DNA of 64,000 bases from Euwallacea fornicatus (Eukaryota; Arthropoda; Insecta; Coleoptera; Curculionidae): assembly GCF_040115645.1 (NCBI RefSeq), contig NC_089547.1:1736001-1800000 (forward strand). Reading direction: 5' to 3'. Under the pieces are notes generated by a model. The model searched no databases, had not been told where the DNA came from, and saw only the letters and a list, made by a program, of their open reading frames with translations. Shown piece after piece: positions 11,582 to 24,745 of the stretch (positions within the stretch are counted from its first letter, which is position 1; every line of letters begins with the position of its first letter). The translations under genes and the position numbers were made by a program.

Positions 11582-13464
11582 AAATAAGTGGGATTGTTCC
11601 TCGCAGGTATCCCAGAACTTGCTTAACGACTACACAAACATCCAGCATGACCAGTGTTAAACTGACCCAAAAATTGCAGAACAAATGCAATATCTGATCA
11701 TTTTATGATATATCAATAATTCGATTAGCTGCTGGTAGCATGATTTGAACCCATGATCTACTGATTTGGTACCTAATATCTTTAATATGGATAATAAATT
11801 CGTTATGTATGCAACTTGAACTTTCGATTATTTCAGTTGTGTTCAGCTTTAATTCTCTGATTCATACTGGTGAAAACAAAGATATTGAAGAATACTTTTC
11901 ACCCCCTCTTACGTTGGCAGCAATGGTTCAACTTAATTTTTGCCTCATACATTGTTGTGCTTTCTTTAATTCTCTATTCAGCAATGTTGTCTTAGATTCG
12001 AACGGTCTATTTCCACGTCCATAGCTCCAGGTAAGAAAAATACCATTCTTATTGACCTATAATATATTACATGCACCTTTCCTGAGAGATCATCCTCGTA
12101 GTTTGAGTAAGACCTTCGGCTACGAATTTTGTCTTATAGCCAGCAGTTTTACCATGATTATCCAGCTTTCTCTTGAAAACTGAATGGATGAGGCGCAGGG
12201 AGTGTCCTAGAAGAATCCCACGCTACCCCGTCGCTGAATGATACAGCTGAGTGCGTAGATCGATTCACCCTGTAAAACCAAGGTTAGTTCATGTTAGTAG
12301 AGTGTTCATTTCATTATAGAGTTTTGACTGGCATTGACAGATATTTCCTTAATCGTGTGTTACCTTCAAGAAACCTAGTAAGGCATCAATCACGAGCGCA
12401 TCTACCTCCTGAAGTTCTTCTTCATCTACTACATTCGCTTCTTCCAGGTTAGACTTTCTAAATCCATTAAATAATTTTTTTATGATAACTTCTTAGCTGA
12501 GCAAAGAAACCGCGTGAAAAGATATTTTCGCAATTGTAGTATCATATTTAAGCCAATCTCTTAAGTTTAAAAATTCAAGACAGTCTCTAACACGATCAGC
12601 CTTGCTGCTCTATACACATCCTACTAAAATGTTGTTGTTGTTCCTATTCTGAAACTTATTCTTTCTCCCCTTTGTAGTGTGTACCCGCTACCCTCAGATG
12701 CTTCAAATCAACCATCTCTCCATCGTGTGCATCCTCTGGAGTTTTCCAGGTGGTCTCTTCTTATAATGAGAATGGATTTCTGTTATGAGTCAAAATTTAG
12801 ACCCCGTCAGTTCAAATCGTCTAACCTTCTGTGCCATAGCCAATGTTTTTCATACAGTCACATTCAATTACGCACAGTCGATTAAAAGTAGAGTTTTAAA
12901 AAATTATTATTGTTACTGAATCATGTCTCAGCACGCCGCTGTTTTTTATATAGTCACGTCGTCAAAATTTCATCGCTGCAAGCACATCGTATACTGACTA
13001 TACCGATGAATTCATGTGCGTGCAGAGTGATTTTATAAATTAGGAATCTCTTAATTGTTTTTTTAATTATAAATCAAATATAAAATATTGTATAATTATG
13101 CTTTGGCAGGGCGATTTTCAATTTAACCGTAAATTAAAATGATTGCAATCATACCTCAGTATGATGCTGTTTCTCATACAGGTATATCCACATTTTTTTT
13201 TGTCAAAAGAACACTTTGGACAGGGTGCAAGGATAAATCTATAGGTGTACGGGGACAATTTTAGAAATTACAAATAATTAGATTTTTACAAGAATATATG
13301 AATTCCAGTCAGTTCAGGTTATTTCAGGTTAGTTTTTTCCATCTCATTTTTTCTCTTCCAGAAGCTCTTAACCTATAAATCACTCATTGCTTAATTCCTG
13401 AATATTCCAGTAGTCACTGGCTCGTTTTCTTCAGTTGGTCCTTGCAGTATGGTATAGCTAAATA
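11582..13464. other. Intergenic, no gene seen
   Basis: AT-rich DNA with short frames only. At 11716-11760 the minus strand contains GGGTTCAAATCATG next to GCTACC, vaguely like a tRNA T-arm, but no complete cloverleaf can be drawn. Confidence 0.4.
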
Positions 13465-14178
13465 TACAAGGGGGCTTTAAACATAGTGCCATAAATTCAA
13501 CCACGTCTTTTAGGTCCCAACATATAACGAAAACTTTATGTCGAGATATATTGGAAAGCGCTTCGTTTTCGATTTACAAGATGTGAAATGTTACTGTTTC
13601 TGAGGATTCTTTTAATATTTTCGAAACATTTCCAGATAAATTAATAAAAAATTGTACTTTATTATAACTTTTTGTTCCCTCTCTGAATCTTTATAATGAA
13701 ATTCACACATTTTTTTCAGAGGTTGGTAATAAAAAGCCGGTAATGCTTAAAAAGTACCTAAACCTTTTGGAATTAATTTTAATCGCGATTTTATAGGAAA
13801 AATATTAAGTATGAACATTTTTGCATAAAAAAGATACTCTCGTTGAAAAACGAGAATCTTCTTCGAGAAAATTGAGATTTAACAAATCATTTAGGTACTT
13901 TTTAAGTACTATCTCCGTATATTACTCATCTCTTTAAAACATGTGTCAATTTCCTTAAAGAGATTTAGTAAGAGTATAAAAAATTATAATAAAGCTCAAA
14001 ATTGATTTTGAAACGTTTCAAAAACATTAAAAAAACCATCCTCAGAAACCGACCTTCTACACTATCTATTTCGGAAACGAAATGCCTTTCAATATATGTC
14101 TATATGGTGTTTTCGTCATATTTTGTTATCCAGAATACATGATTGAATTTATGGTACTATTCTCAGAGGCACCTTGTA
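13465..14178. mobile_element. Foldback element with roughly 300-bp inverted arms
   Basis: The left arm (13465 to about 13762) and right arm (about 13889-14178) are inverted copies with roughly three quarters of bases shared by eye. Outer ends read TACAAGG and CCTTGTA, with TA just outside both, as expected for mariner-like target duplication. Shared blocks include CCATAAATTCAA, TTTCTGAGGAT, CTTTATTATAA and CTTAAAAAGTACCTAAA. The short centre holds a small CTCGTT/AACGAG hairpin (13837-13852), so the whole unit could fold into one long stem. No coding fragment is seen inside. It is best read as a non-autonomous DNA transposon. Confidence 0.85.
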
Positions 14179-15727
14179 TATTCCTCATCAGCTGATTGGC
14201 TTTTCAGCAGCCGCCAATGTTTCTGACATGGTAAGGATCTCGTTCAAATATTCTTTTACAGTTCTAAATAGATCAAACATGATTCACAACCAAGTTTTAG
14301 TTGAGTTGAACCGATTTTTCTATAAATTGGTAGATATATACAACTGGGCTAAAAACGCCAAAAAAGAGTTTTTTTTTCGCCAAATTTAGTTGAAGGTTGT
14401 AGCCGGCTCGATGCGATAAATCAAGACCTTTTTCTCTACGAAAAAAACCGATAAGAAGGTAAACATGACTAATATAGGGCTTTTGTTGTGCCCATGAAAC
14501 TCCCATTCCTAAAATACATTTCTTCTTAAACTTTCTTCTTCGGCTGGCGTCGACTAATGAGGGATAGTCGCCAACCTTTATGAGTGATCACTTGCATTAG
14601 CGAGGTTCAGCTAAAAGTTAATAATCAAACAAAAGAGCTTGAAATGAGGACTTTATTTCTCAAAAGAAATAGAGCTAGACTGGACCTATGGGTACCATAT
14701 AACCATAAATAGATGTGTTAAGAAAAAACAAGGTTGGTCTGGTTCAATCCATTAGCGTCCGATTTTTTAGCGCATTTTATTATTTATATTAAATAGGTTA
14801 AATTACAATTTCTATTTTTTTAGGTTGCCTCTTTAGAACAATGAGAGAAAAAAACCCCTAGAATTCCTTTGAGGCAGTGGCACTTAAGTGAGACTCCACT
14901 TAAAAAATTAATAGATACACCACTGGTCCGCACAGTACCTACATACGTGACCAAACTGCGGACTAAGCAAGTACCCAGGTACCATTTGTTTCCTTCATAA
15001 GTCACAAGAAACTTGACACTTTTTCTCAGAACCTGTTTACGTATCTTATTTAGGGAACCCGTAGAGAGTGCAGGCAAAGAATGCTTTTGAAAGTGGTAGG
15101 CATATAGGGGGGTACTCTTCAGAAACCAGTAGCGACCTTTTGATTTGTTGGGTACCACAACTGCCGTTAGATAAGGCTTAAGAAACTTTTGTGTTACGGT
15201 TTTGATAGATTTTTTTTAGTCGAAACCAAACTTTTGCCTTCACTGGATATACAAGATGACTCTCTAACATTAACTAAAACTTAAGTCTCGCATTCTCTTG
15301 CGAGTTTCAGGGAGGTGCTTCATATAAAGTTTTTCGCTAGGATGCCTCGTTAAAAATAGTTTAACGAGGAGAACACCTCGTTAGAAAAATTTCAAAGGGG
15401 AATGGTGTCAAATTATGCCTCATTCAAAAAGGAGTTTGATTTTCTCTACACACTTCCGCTTCGTGATTAAAATTCCATCAATTCGTTTAGAACACACACA
15501 GCCTTAAAGTTGCAAAAATTAAATGGATTTTATTCAAGAACTTATAACCAAACTTGAAGCGCTGCAGGATTTTTTCGACTAAATTTTATCCTGGCGGTTA
15601 CACCTTTGGAATGAACCACCCCGCACAGGGATGGAAATTTTAAGGTGCCCATGGATATTCCTCAAAACACTCGTAAAATAATCAAATTCATAATAGAATC
15701 TTATATATCTTCGAGATAGCCAATATC
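14179..15727. other. Intergenic, no gene seen
   Basis: A 112-codon minus-strand frame at 14820-15158 resembles no family. ATACACCACTGG at 14915-14926 matches a box seen in several repeats of this window, so part of this region is probably repeat-derived. Confidence 0.35.
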
Positions 15728-15960
15728 TGTGGCCAGCACGAAGTCCGGATTTAAATCCGTTGGATTTTTTTTGTAGTCGTTGAAATACAACTCCGTGCGG
15801 AACAGCAGTGGGAAATTATGGGGCACAATTCCAGAAAGTGTAAATGCAGTGGAAAATAATAACAAAACTGTGTTCAAGGTGCGACAAAATTTTGGATGAA
15901 CAATGTGTACACGGTTAAAATTGACTTTCTCTTAGTTCACCTGCGAATAAGTACACGTTA
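15728..15960 (+). pseudogene. DDE transposase catalytic-tail fragment
   Basis: From 15728 the plus strand reads LWPARSPDLNPLDFF, the conserved block carrying the last catalytic aspartate in mariner-related transposases. A length change in the following T-run shifts the frame; the next frame continues SLKYNSVRNSSGKLWGTIP and later FKVRQNFG, resembling the usual C-terminal helices. The rest of the gene is missing or unrecognisable. Confidence 0.65.
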
Positions 15961-18173
15961 CTAAAACATTTTTTTAATGTAGGAAACGCGCAGGGGATCA
16001 GAATTCGTAGATGATAAAATATAGATAGATAAGAAGATTGACGTTACCGATACTGTTAAAAAAAAAGTTATGCTGATTTTTTGCACGGTGGTAAGACGCA
16101 GGTGGCACCACATACCAGATAGGTGAATTTATGAGGCTCAAAGGTCCCCCTAGGAACAATTGCAGGCTGCAAATCAAGAACTGTGACATTTATGGTCAAT
16201 TTACACAATAAAAAAATATACTCCGACTCCCTGTAGAATGAACACAGGCAGCTTTTGTGTAAAATAAACTCAGCTGAAAATCTCTACTTTTAATAATGAT
16301 GTTTCTGGGACGCCTTATATAGTTCTGAGACGCCTTGTATAGTTCCGATATCTGGCTTCACATCGGCCAATACATAATTCTCCCAATTATTTTTATTATC
16401 ATTAGCTTGGCATATACCCACTTTCTCTAGCAAAATTAGCATTATCGCTAACAGAAACCAGCGAAGATGGATGCTGATAATTAATTAAACATTTCAGATC
16501 CTTTGACGTGTTTTAGCTCGAGTTACAAGGCCGGTTATTAGTGTCAGAAAGTGAGTTCAAAAATTATTTTGCGTGGTGCGATAATATAATGTTGGCAAGC
16601 AAAACTGACCGCATACATAAAATTTGCATTTGTGTTAACCGAGTAAATTTAGCAACAATGGCCAAAATACTCGAACACAGTTTTATATATAATTTTTTTC
16701 TTTTAAAGAAAAGTGCAAGCACTACTTGTTTTACGTAATGGTCTAAATTTTCATTTAAACGAGCGGTAAATACGCCCAACAAAACAAAACAAAAATTGGT
16801 TAAAATAATAGTTGTTGCTAGGGTGCTTGCAAAAAAGTTTGTTGAACTGTGTGCTCTCCATTATGCAATGAAGAACGGGCATGAGTCACATTCTGAATAA
16901 ACAACCATACATTTCAATAGCCAACGTGTAATTACGGTTGCGAACGCACAACTCGGTTTTTGTTGAATGTAAATTCGTGTTACACAAATAATCAGTCGTT
17001 TTTTTTCTTCTAATTTCAGTGTTTTGTTCTGTTAAGTTGCGATAGTTGCGTGTTGCCGCAGTTGGCCTTACTGCCGGATGCACCAATGGGAAATGCGAAC
17101 TTTGTCGGTTGGCAACATGGGGTCTGCCCTATACTAGTACCACACTGAAATAGTTTCTAAAGCTGGTGATAAAGCAGGGCCGGCCTTAGCGAGTCTGGCG
17201 CTCCGGGAGAAGTCCTCAGTCACCGCTTCCCGATCCCCAAGAAATATCGTGTAGTCCCCCGTCCCGAACTGTCGTCCAATGTCATTTCCGCAAAAATTGT
17301 TTTTCTCATTAACGAGGCGCTTTTTGACAACGTTTTTTTGAGAGTCTTGACTGGTCTAAAATTATTTTTCTTTGTTTTTTCCCGAACTTGCCTCGGAGAA
17401 CCAGTTTAGAATAAACACGATTTGTAACATTTCAGTTGGTACTGAACAGGTTGATTCGTATCAGTATCTGGCAATAAACTTCCTTAGCCGTAACACCCCC
17501 TACCTCGAAAGACCCCCACCCCCTTCCCCTCCGACCCTTAAACCCGGTATTGCGGTGAAGGAGTGATTTTCTGTAGATGCTTCAGAGTTATGATAAATCG
17601 ATTCGCCAGAATCAATCCAATTTCCAAACTAGATCGATTCGATGCGATAATTTCGCTAGAAAAATTGGTTATTTCGGGCATGAAAAAATCAATTTAGTTT
17701 TCAGTTACATCTAATCAAAGTAAAAACGTGGGCCTTTTTTATTTTTTTTTAATTGCAAAATCGACTCTAAAAGTAAGAATCTACGGTGGTACTGTTCAAG
17801 TTAGTGTCTTAAAAGCGTACCAACAAATTCATGACTAAGAGTGCTTTGCAAAAGACTTACAAGCGGGACTTGCATGTCGTACCTTAATTCATTACTTACA
17901 GATGAAAGGTGTCGATGTGAAATATTAGGCAAACTTAGCTGCGACATATGTGTAAAAGACATTACTTGATTCAAAGTACTCTTAGTCAAGATTTTTTTGA
18001 TACACTGGTTACATCGGTACCTTAACTCGAATTACCTAATACTATCTGCAACTATTAACTTTCGGATAAGACATATTTTGTCCGATTGTCCCCATTTCAC
18101 GTGTAGTATCGCTAACTTTCGGCTACCCCGTCGTTAATGAATCTCTTGTGTACGAAACATCGAGTTGATATTA
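15961..18173. other. Intergenic, one small tandem repeat
   Basis: Apart from the tandem duplication at 16305-16344, nothing is recognisable. The frames at 16541-16738 and 16564-16782 lie on opposite strands over the same AT-rich bases and are probably chance. A GC-richer patch at 17040-17260 has no convincing reading frame or splice pattern. Confidence 0.4.
16305..16344 (+). repeat. Tandem 20-bp duplication
   Basis: Two adjacent 20-bp units, CTGGGACGCCTTATATAGTT (16305-16324) and CTGAGACGCCTTGTATAGTT (16325-16344), differ at two positions. No function is apparent. Confidence 0.8.
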
Positions 18174-18915
18174 TACAGGGTCCTTCATATGCATGGAGAA
18201 ATAGCAATAACTTTTCAAATAATTTTTTCAACCAAAAATGTTTCACGTACAAGTTACAAGGCTAATTTGTTGTCGCTTTTTAATGACACTGAACTTTTTT
18301 CCTCTCCTGATAACACTCTAACGTAGTCCAACTTTTGTTTTTTAAATGTGTCACTCTATTTCTGACTTGTTTTATGGAATCAACACTCATACGCGCATAC
18401 AAACATATCAAATTTTATTAGGATTAGATAAGAAAAATTTCAAGAAAAAATTATTTTTCTTGGTTCATTAAAACAATTTAAATCAAATTGGGAAAACCAA
18501 ATAAGAAATTACTGTTCACAAAAATTAATTATTTTTTAATGCTCAAAGCATTTGTTTAAAATGTCTTCCGTCGTTATCTAAACACAGTGCTATTCGTTGT
18601 ATGAATTATCTCTCACCTGAACATACGTGTCTCGCCTCATCGATTGCATTACATTTACAACACGAGCCCTCACGTCATCTACATGATTTGGCCGATCCAT
18701 ACAAACTTGATCTTTTAAATGGCCCCAAAGGAAAAAGTCGCATGGATTTAAATCAGGTGGCCGGGCTGGCCACTCTGTTTCAACAAACAAAAATTGGCCC
18801 TGCTTTTCTTTAAATTAAAAATTTGAGTTTCCGGAATGCTATTTGTTTCGTGGTTAAAATACACACAGGGTGTTTTTGCTACTTTGAATAATATTATCAA
18901 ACGACGGACCCTGTA
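18174..18915. mobile_element. Internally deleted mariner-related element, 742 bp
   Basis: Ends match as an inverted pair: TACAGGGTCCTTC at 18174-18186 and, on the opposite strand, TACAGGGTCCGTC at 18903-18915 (12 of 13). The transposase tail at 18590-18790 lies inside on the minus strand, which supports these as true ends. At 742 bp it is too short for a full transposase gene. The sequence inside the ends diverges quickly, unlike the long-armed foldback elements. Confidence 0.7.
18590..18790 (-). pseudogene. DDE transposase catalytic-tail fragment
   Basis: The minus strand reads TEWPARPPDLNPCDFFLWGH then LKDQVCMDRPNHVDDVRARV, matching the catalytic-aspartate block and following helices of a widespread insect mariner-related family (usual form WPPRSPDLNPCDFFLWG, LKD). 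The remaining frame ends after VQVRDNSYNE, about where such proteins end. Everything upstream of this block, including the DNA-binding domain, is absent. Confidence 0.8.
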
Positions 18916-21900
18916 AACGTTCAAAAAAGCTACTCTTTTAATAACGTCCATAAATTTCCATACATTCTACATAAACAAACAAGAATCCCTGCCCAACTAC
19001 CTACCAAATCACTCTACTCAATTAACGATTAAATGTTTATTGCTATATAGCTTCGGTAATCCATTAGTAAAACAAAAAGTCTAGTTTAGAAAATATGTAA
19101 AATTAAACTCAATTCACCTTGCTTCACCTCTGGAAACAATGTTATGATTATGCAGTCATAATTCCGTGTATATAACTAGATAAAATAAATTGTTTAAATA
19201 CAATTTTGGCAATTGGTCCATATGTTCCATCCCACAGTTCCGTCTGAGCGCAACCTATAAATTGTTGAATGCATTTGCATCATTCAGTACTTATCACTGA
19301 CCATCACATCCCGAATTTGCGTGCATATTCACGCTTCAGTAGTTATGATTAATTGCCTAGAAATGTCCATGTTATGACTATGATGTGTCTCTTTACTTTC
19401 GAAGCTTTTGCCAAACTTATTTTAGACAAAGGCAAATGGTTTTGCCAAAATCCATGATGGGAGTGATGTTTTGAAAAAATTATCCAATATTTATGAAACC
19501 TGTGTCTCTTTGCAGCTTAGCACAGGTCAAAGGCCCTGGCTTTACTCACTCGAAAACTATACACAACTTGGAAATGTTTGCAAATTTCATTTAAATTGTT
19601 CCAACGTCCTGTATGCCTAATTCGACTAAAACTCAGCTGGTAAACAACTCATTTGAATATCAAGGACTTTGGAAAAAATGCATTAAACATTGATGATTAG
19701 CCCTAGGACCCCTTCTTGGATTACAGATTAAATCATACCTCATTTAAGCTCCTTAACTAAATCTATTAAAAGTTATGATGGAGTTTGAGTTTCCAGTTCC
19801 TAAATTTATCTTTGCCATGATTGTGTTCCTTTTATGATGCAACGCTACATAAAAAGCGTCTAACAAAGAGAAATATATATATAGATTCGCAGGAAAAAAT
19901 ATAAATTGTTCTAACTTAATAATTGTTATGTAAATATAAATGTTCATCAGATCGCTAAAAATGATAAAAAATGCTTGTTTAACAAACTATTACTCATTCC
20001 CTGATAGTTAATTTGGTATTTTGGCCTTGACCAACTACAGTGTTGTGTGGTGAATAAGTGTTTTAAACAGTAGGGAATATTAATATTTCATTAAGGTTAG
20101 CTATGGCGATTACAATAGTTTAAAACTGATTAACGATACAATTTAGTTGAATTAGGCATGAGAGCGATGGTCGTTCGCATAATGCTCAATCCCGCCGAAT
20201 CAACACAGGAAATTAATTAAACCCTCAAACTCAGTTTACTTACCCCTCTATTTGTTTAGTCGTAATTCGGTATTTTTCCAGTCCCAATCGGTGGCATGTC
20301 TCTACGTGATAACGGTGCTAAAGAAACAAATAATCACGCACACAGAGGCGCTTACCGAGCTTTTTATTTTTACACCCCTAGAGTAGGGGTTGATGGGGAT
20401 CGGGAAATTTCCACGAATTATTTATTATTTGAAAACGTGATTTTCGTATTTCAATGTTACGTCCGATGGGACAATTGCAATAAAATTTACGAAGTACTCT
20501 GAAAAGTAATAAACAAATGCTAATTGATGCATGGTCAGAAACGCCCCAATTTCGATATACAGAGAGGCAAAGTTTAGAGGACGGTCGTTTCTGGACCTCA
20601 ACTATGGGGAAAACGGTAACCACAAAAGATATGAGGTCGGTTAAATCGGATCGAAGTTGAGCAATTTTGAGTACAAAAATCTGCCTTCTTCCAATATGTT
20701 AACTGACCGTTAACTTTTGGAATTGAAATTAAAATTTTCAAAACACCTTTTTTATTTTCCCCTTATGTTTTTACTAAAGATGATTCAGATTCATTAACAC
20801 CTCATCGCTGCGGCTTTTTATGATCTTCAACGTGACGATGTCATATTTGAAATCCTACGTTTTGACCTTCGATAACCATCATCAACCGTGTTTTGCCTTA
20901 TGGGCGCCATCTTGGATGTTTATTTTTTTAAATTCAGCTTAATTTTCTTATTACTATGATATGTCACGCACTAAAGTTCAGTCTTCCAGCTTGATAAACA
21001 TTTCAGAAACCGTGTTTTTGCGTGAAGTGTCTCGGAAATCACAAGATAAGAAACGAATAAATGAAGAACATTATAAGGAGGTTCTCCAGAGATTGTACTC
21101 ACCGAAGGCGTTGACGGGTGGTCATTCGACAATAGTCTAGAATAGAATCTCATAAAAGTACATTTTGGAAACTTTACCTCACAGAATTCTCTTATTGGTG
21201 AGAATTCCTTAATAAAAGCCTAACAGGTAAGAGTTTTCACCAATTGGGTCGTGCAAAATTCTCAACAGTTATTGCCAACCCAAAGTAGTTCTGGTCAATT
21301 TGCATTGAGGACCAATAGAGTCTTTCGTTACTTTTCCGTTCTTTGAGATTTACGATGAGTCAAGTTATCCTTTTATACTATGTTATAGAATGATTTATTC
21401 TAGTTTGTGCGATGGGACCTTCGCTGGGTCAAAAATCTAATAACTCAGCTCGTGCAAACCCAATTTCATGCGCCTGAAATTGCTGCCAGTAATCTCAATC
21501 TGCATATTAAAATACTTTTTATGTAGAAAATAAAATAATCATACACCAGAAGCGATGGGTATTAAAATACATAATTACCTACCAGATACCATAAAAGACC
21601 GACTAAACATCGACGTTCCTAATAACAAATTAAAGAAGTTTCTCTGAGATAAATCGTTTTATACGACTAATTAATTTTTTGCCTTACCCAAATAATTCAG
21701 TTTGATGTGAAGCTACGAACGATATGGACCTGCGGCTGCGCCTTATGTCAAGTGAGTTACCGTGATTAGTAAGGAGGTCTGTATAAACCATGATTTAAGT
21801 GTTATAGTAAGTGGTGGTACGTTAGTTTTTAGCATGGTTACTATATGATGATTCATGGGTCGTTTCCCGCATGGTGGGCGAATTTGGTAACACCCATCTG

Positions 21901-22619
21901 CCAGGTAAAGACAAGGCATTTGTTTATTTATTTATTAATGAAAAGAAGCCGATACTTAAATATATGATTTAGTTTGGTTTTACAAAATATACATGCCCCA
22001 TTAATTACTTTCTAGCAATTACAAATAAAGAATCATAACTGACGAGCTTTCAAAGGACAATATAAACGAAGGACAGATACGGTAGCGGTTGGTTGCACAA
22101 GGTATGGTCGTCCGGGGCGTGGTACCGCGTAGTACGAATGCGTAGGACACGTAATACTTTGAAATCTAAACGTTTGGACTTAAAAAAATCACAACGGCGC
22201 CAACCAACCTCACGGCTTTTTAGGAAAACAAATATGCCCACATTTTGAAAACATGCTTTATGAAGCTTGAAATTAGACACTTAACTCGAAAAGTAATGGA
22301 TTCAGTCATAGCAAAGAGAATTATGGAATTTTTTCGTGAATTTTGCAGATTCAGGATATATAAACAATATACAAGGTGTATAGTAAGAAAAAACGAGACT
22401 CGAAATGAAACGAAATTAGGCGGAAAACTAAAGGAAAAGTTTGAGGATGGGCATAAAAGAGCAATATTGAGGTCTAAAAGTGGTTTTAAATCTGCTGAAA
22501 TACGAATGAAATTAAATGCAAATAAATCGGAGCCATCACAACTGCAACAGTTGCAAATATCAGTTCTTGCATAGCTAAAAAGATTTTTGAACCATTTTGT
22601 TTTTTTTTTATTTTGCGAT
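18916..22619. other. Intergenic, no gene seen
   Basis: About 3.7 kb without a recognisable exon, RNA gene or element. A perfect 8-bp inverted repeat GAATTCTC/GAGAATTC with an 8-base loop lies at 21184-21207. The frame at 22245-22574 (109 codons) is rich in Lys/Glu/Arg as AT-rich purine-biased DNA often is, and resembles no family. Confidence 0.45.
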
Positions 22620-23265
22620 AGTTATGTCACGGTTGGTTAAACAGTGCGACTCTACATTCTACACTCCCTCCCTCCCTTTTTCCCTTACCCTTTTATCCAA
22701 TTGATCTTTTAAAAAAACCTTAAGAGCAGCATTAAATAGGGCAAAAAATACTATTTTATGATATTTCTTTATTTTTCTAAATGCTGCTTACATCACCGAT
22801 AGCACAAAATGGAGGATGCTTTAAAATTTCAACATGGGTTAAGTGACACCTAAAATTTAAGGTATTTCCAAACTACATTTAATGGAGTAATGCAATTTAA
22901 AGTCGATCGATTAGTATTTAAGAAAAACTGGTATAAATTTGATAAAAAATGTAATTCAAACTCAGCTAAGTACTACATAAACAACGAAAAAACTTGTTTG
23001 GTGATAGGAAATTGGTTTGTTTTCGATTTTATTCTGCGAAACAAGTCTTTGGTTAAAAGAAAAAAGAATCAATAAATAAAAATAGCCAAATACTTTTTGT
23101 GCGCACAAAATCGAAAACCAACCAATTATTAACAAAAAGATAGCAATTTTCGACCTATTTAATGCTGTTTTTATATTTTTAAAAAACAACAATTTGTGAA
23201 GAAGTTAACAGGTGGGGTGACAATTTTAGATAGCGCACGGCATGTAAAACCGTGCGGTATCTAAA
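22620..23265. repeat. Foldback dispersed repeat, copy 1
   Basis: This stretch and 24025-24745 are diverged direct copies of one repeat: both contain, in order, ATTAAATA...CAAAAAATAC, a CTTA-TC-C-GATA box, GGGT(T/C)AAGTGA, TATAAATTTGATAAAAAATG and CTTTGGTTA. Each copy also partly folds on itself: here GAAATTGGTTTGTTTTCGAT on the left is answered by AATCGAAAACCAACCAATT on the right. The right edge carries a strong hairpin (23226-23264). No coding sequence is seen. Edges are approximate. Confidence 0.65.
23226..23264. repeat. 15-bp-stem hairpin at repeat edge
   Basis: TTAGATAGCGCACGG (23226-23240) pairs with CCGTGCGGTATCTAA (23250-23264) at 14 of 15 positions around a 9-base loop. It sits at the right boundary of the foldback repeat and is much more GC-rich than its surroundings. 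It could be the terminal structure of the repeat or a fusion of two element ends. Confidence 0.8.
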
Positions 23266-24024
23266 TGCAACCCTACTGGTTGTGATTTTGAAAAATTTCA
23301 ACGATTTTTTATTATGGTGCCATGCTGTCTATTAGTTGAAGATTCATGGATCTTTGTTAAGTGCAAATATATAAATTTTATCGCGAAATTGGCAAGCACG
23401 TAGCCCCATGTTTAAATTTATTCTATTTACGTGAATAACAACAAAAATTCCCTTATCAGGTATTTGTCAAGCTGTCTCAAGGATTCTTTATTGTTCTTTA
23501 ATCTCAATCTTTCAATAAATAATTGATTGCTTTCTGGTTGTTTCCTCGGCGTTCGCTAAGCTGGGCTGAAAGGAAGTTTTGGCATTAAGTAGCCCTTAAA
23601 AGACTTTGTTGGTTTGCACCACACTATTAACGTTCCTCAAAACTTCCTTATCTAAAGTACCTAAAATTCTTGAAGAAATTAATATTTAGCAATGCATTAG
23701 CATTTAACGTTAGCAAAAAATGCAAATAACTTCAAGAGGAAACTTTAAGTTTCCCATTATTTACTGCTTGCTTTTAATTTGAGAAATTTGGCCTTAGAAC
23801 TGCATTATTAATGTTACTGAAGGTTATTTATCATCAGAACTTTGGTTTTTCAAATTCAGAAATCATGGAGTTCACTAATGGTGTCCTATATGTGTTCAAT
23901 CTTGAACGATTGGAGATTTGGACGAATTCCAATTCTTCCATTACCCTCCAATTCCAGTTCTTCTCTCACTTTTTCTATTATTTTCTTAACAATTCTATTG
24001 GCTGAAATATATATTATAAGGAGA
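23266..24024. other. Spacer between the two foldback repeat copies
   Basis: No gene recognised. The frames at 23811-24005 and 23842-24030 overlap in two registers of the same strand and neither resembles a family. Confidence 0.4.
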
Positions 24025-24745
24025 AAATAGCGGGTGGCTCTCAATTACCCTCCTCCCGTTGGCTTTTAACAAATAATTATTTATTCAAAACTTGAAAGGC
24101 ACCATTAAATAAAACAAAAAATACCATTATTTGACGTTTGTTGATTTTTTAAATGTCGCTTATGTCGCTGATAAAGCCAAATAGTCGATTTTTTCAATTG
24201 AGATATGGGTCAAGTGATTTAAAATATATTAGATTTTGAGAAAATCAGCTATAAATTTGATAAAAAAATGCAATACAAACTCAATTAAATAGTACGTAAA
24301 CAATGAAAAAACGTATTTGTTCTTAAGAAATTGATTTGTTCTCGATTTTGTGCTCAAACAATCTTTGGTTATTGTAATTAATTGATTAATTATTTTTAAT
24401 GTTGTTTATGAGTTTGTATTGCATTTTTTATTAAGTTTATAACTGTTTTTTTCAAAAACTAATCGACAGATTTTGATTACCATTATATCATTGAATGTAG
24501 TGTTGAAAAACCTTTAATTAGAGGTGCGATCTCACTCTTGTTTCAATTTTAAAATAGCGGGCATTTTACGCCACCGGTGACGTAAGCAACATTTAGAATA
24601 ATAACAAAACATTGAAAAATTGCATTTTATGTCCTATTTAACAGTGGCTTTTAATATTAAAAAATAACAATTACTAAAAAAGTTATAGGGGGGGGGGGGT
24701 CTAAAAAATTTAAAACCGCACATTATATTGATTTTGTACTATACC
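24025..24745. repeat. Foldback dispersed repeat, copy 2
   Basis: A second, diverged copy of the 22620-23265 repeat. Its arms are clearer: AAAAAATGCAATACAAACTC (about 24264) on the left is answered by GAGTTTGTATTGCATTTTTT (about 24410) on the right, flanked by further matching blocks (TCAAAAAC/AATCGACAG). A homopolymer of 12 G at 24688-24699 marks the right edge, where copy 1 has GGTGGGGTGA. No coding sequence is seen; non-autonomous transposon origin is likely but the family is unknown. Confidence 0.65.

Noticed and set aside
11716..11760. tRNA-like sequence on the minus strand (GGGTTCAAATC near GCTACC)
   Set aside because: Only about 45 bp between the pairing ends and no D-arm or anticodon arm; at most a decayed tRNA-derived repeat.
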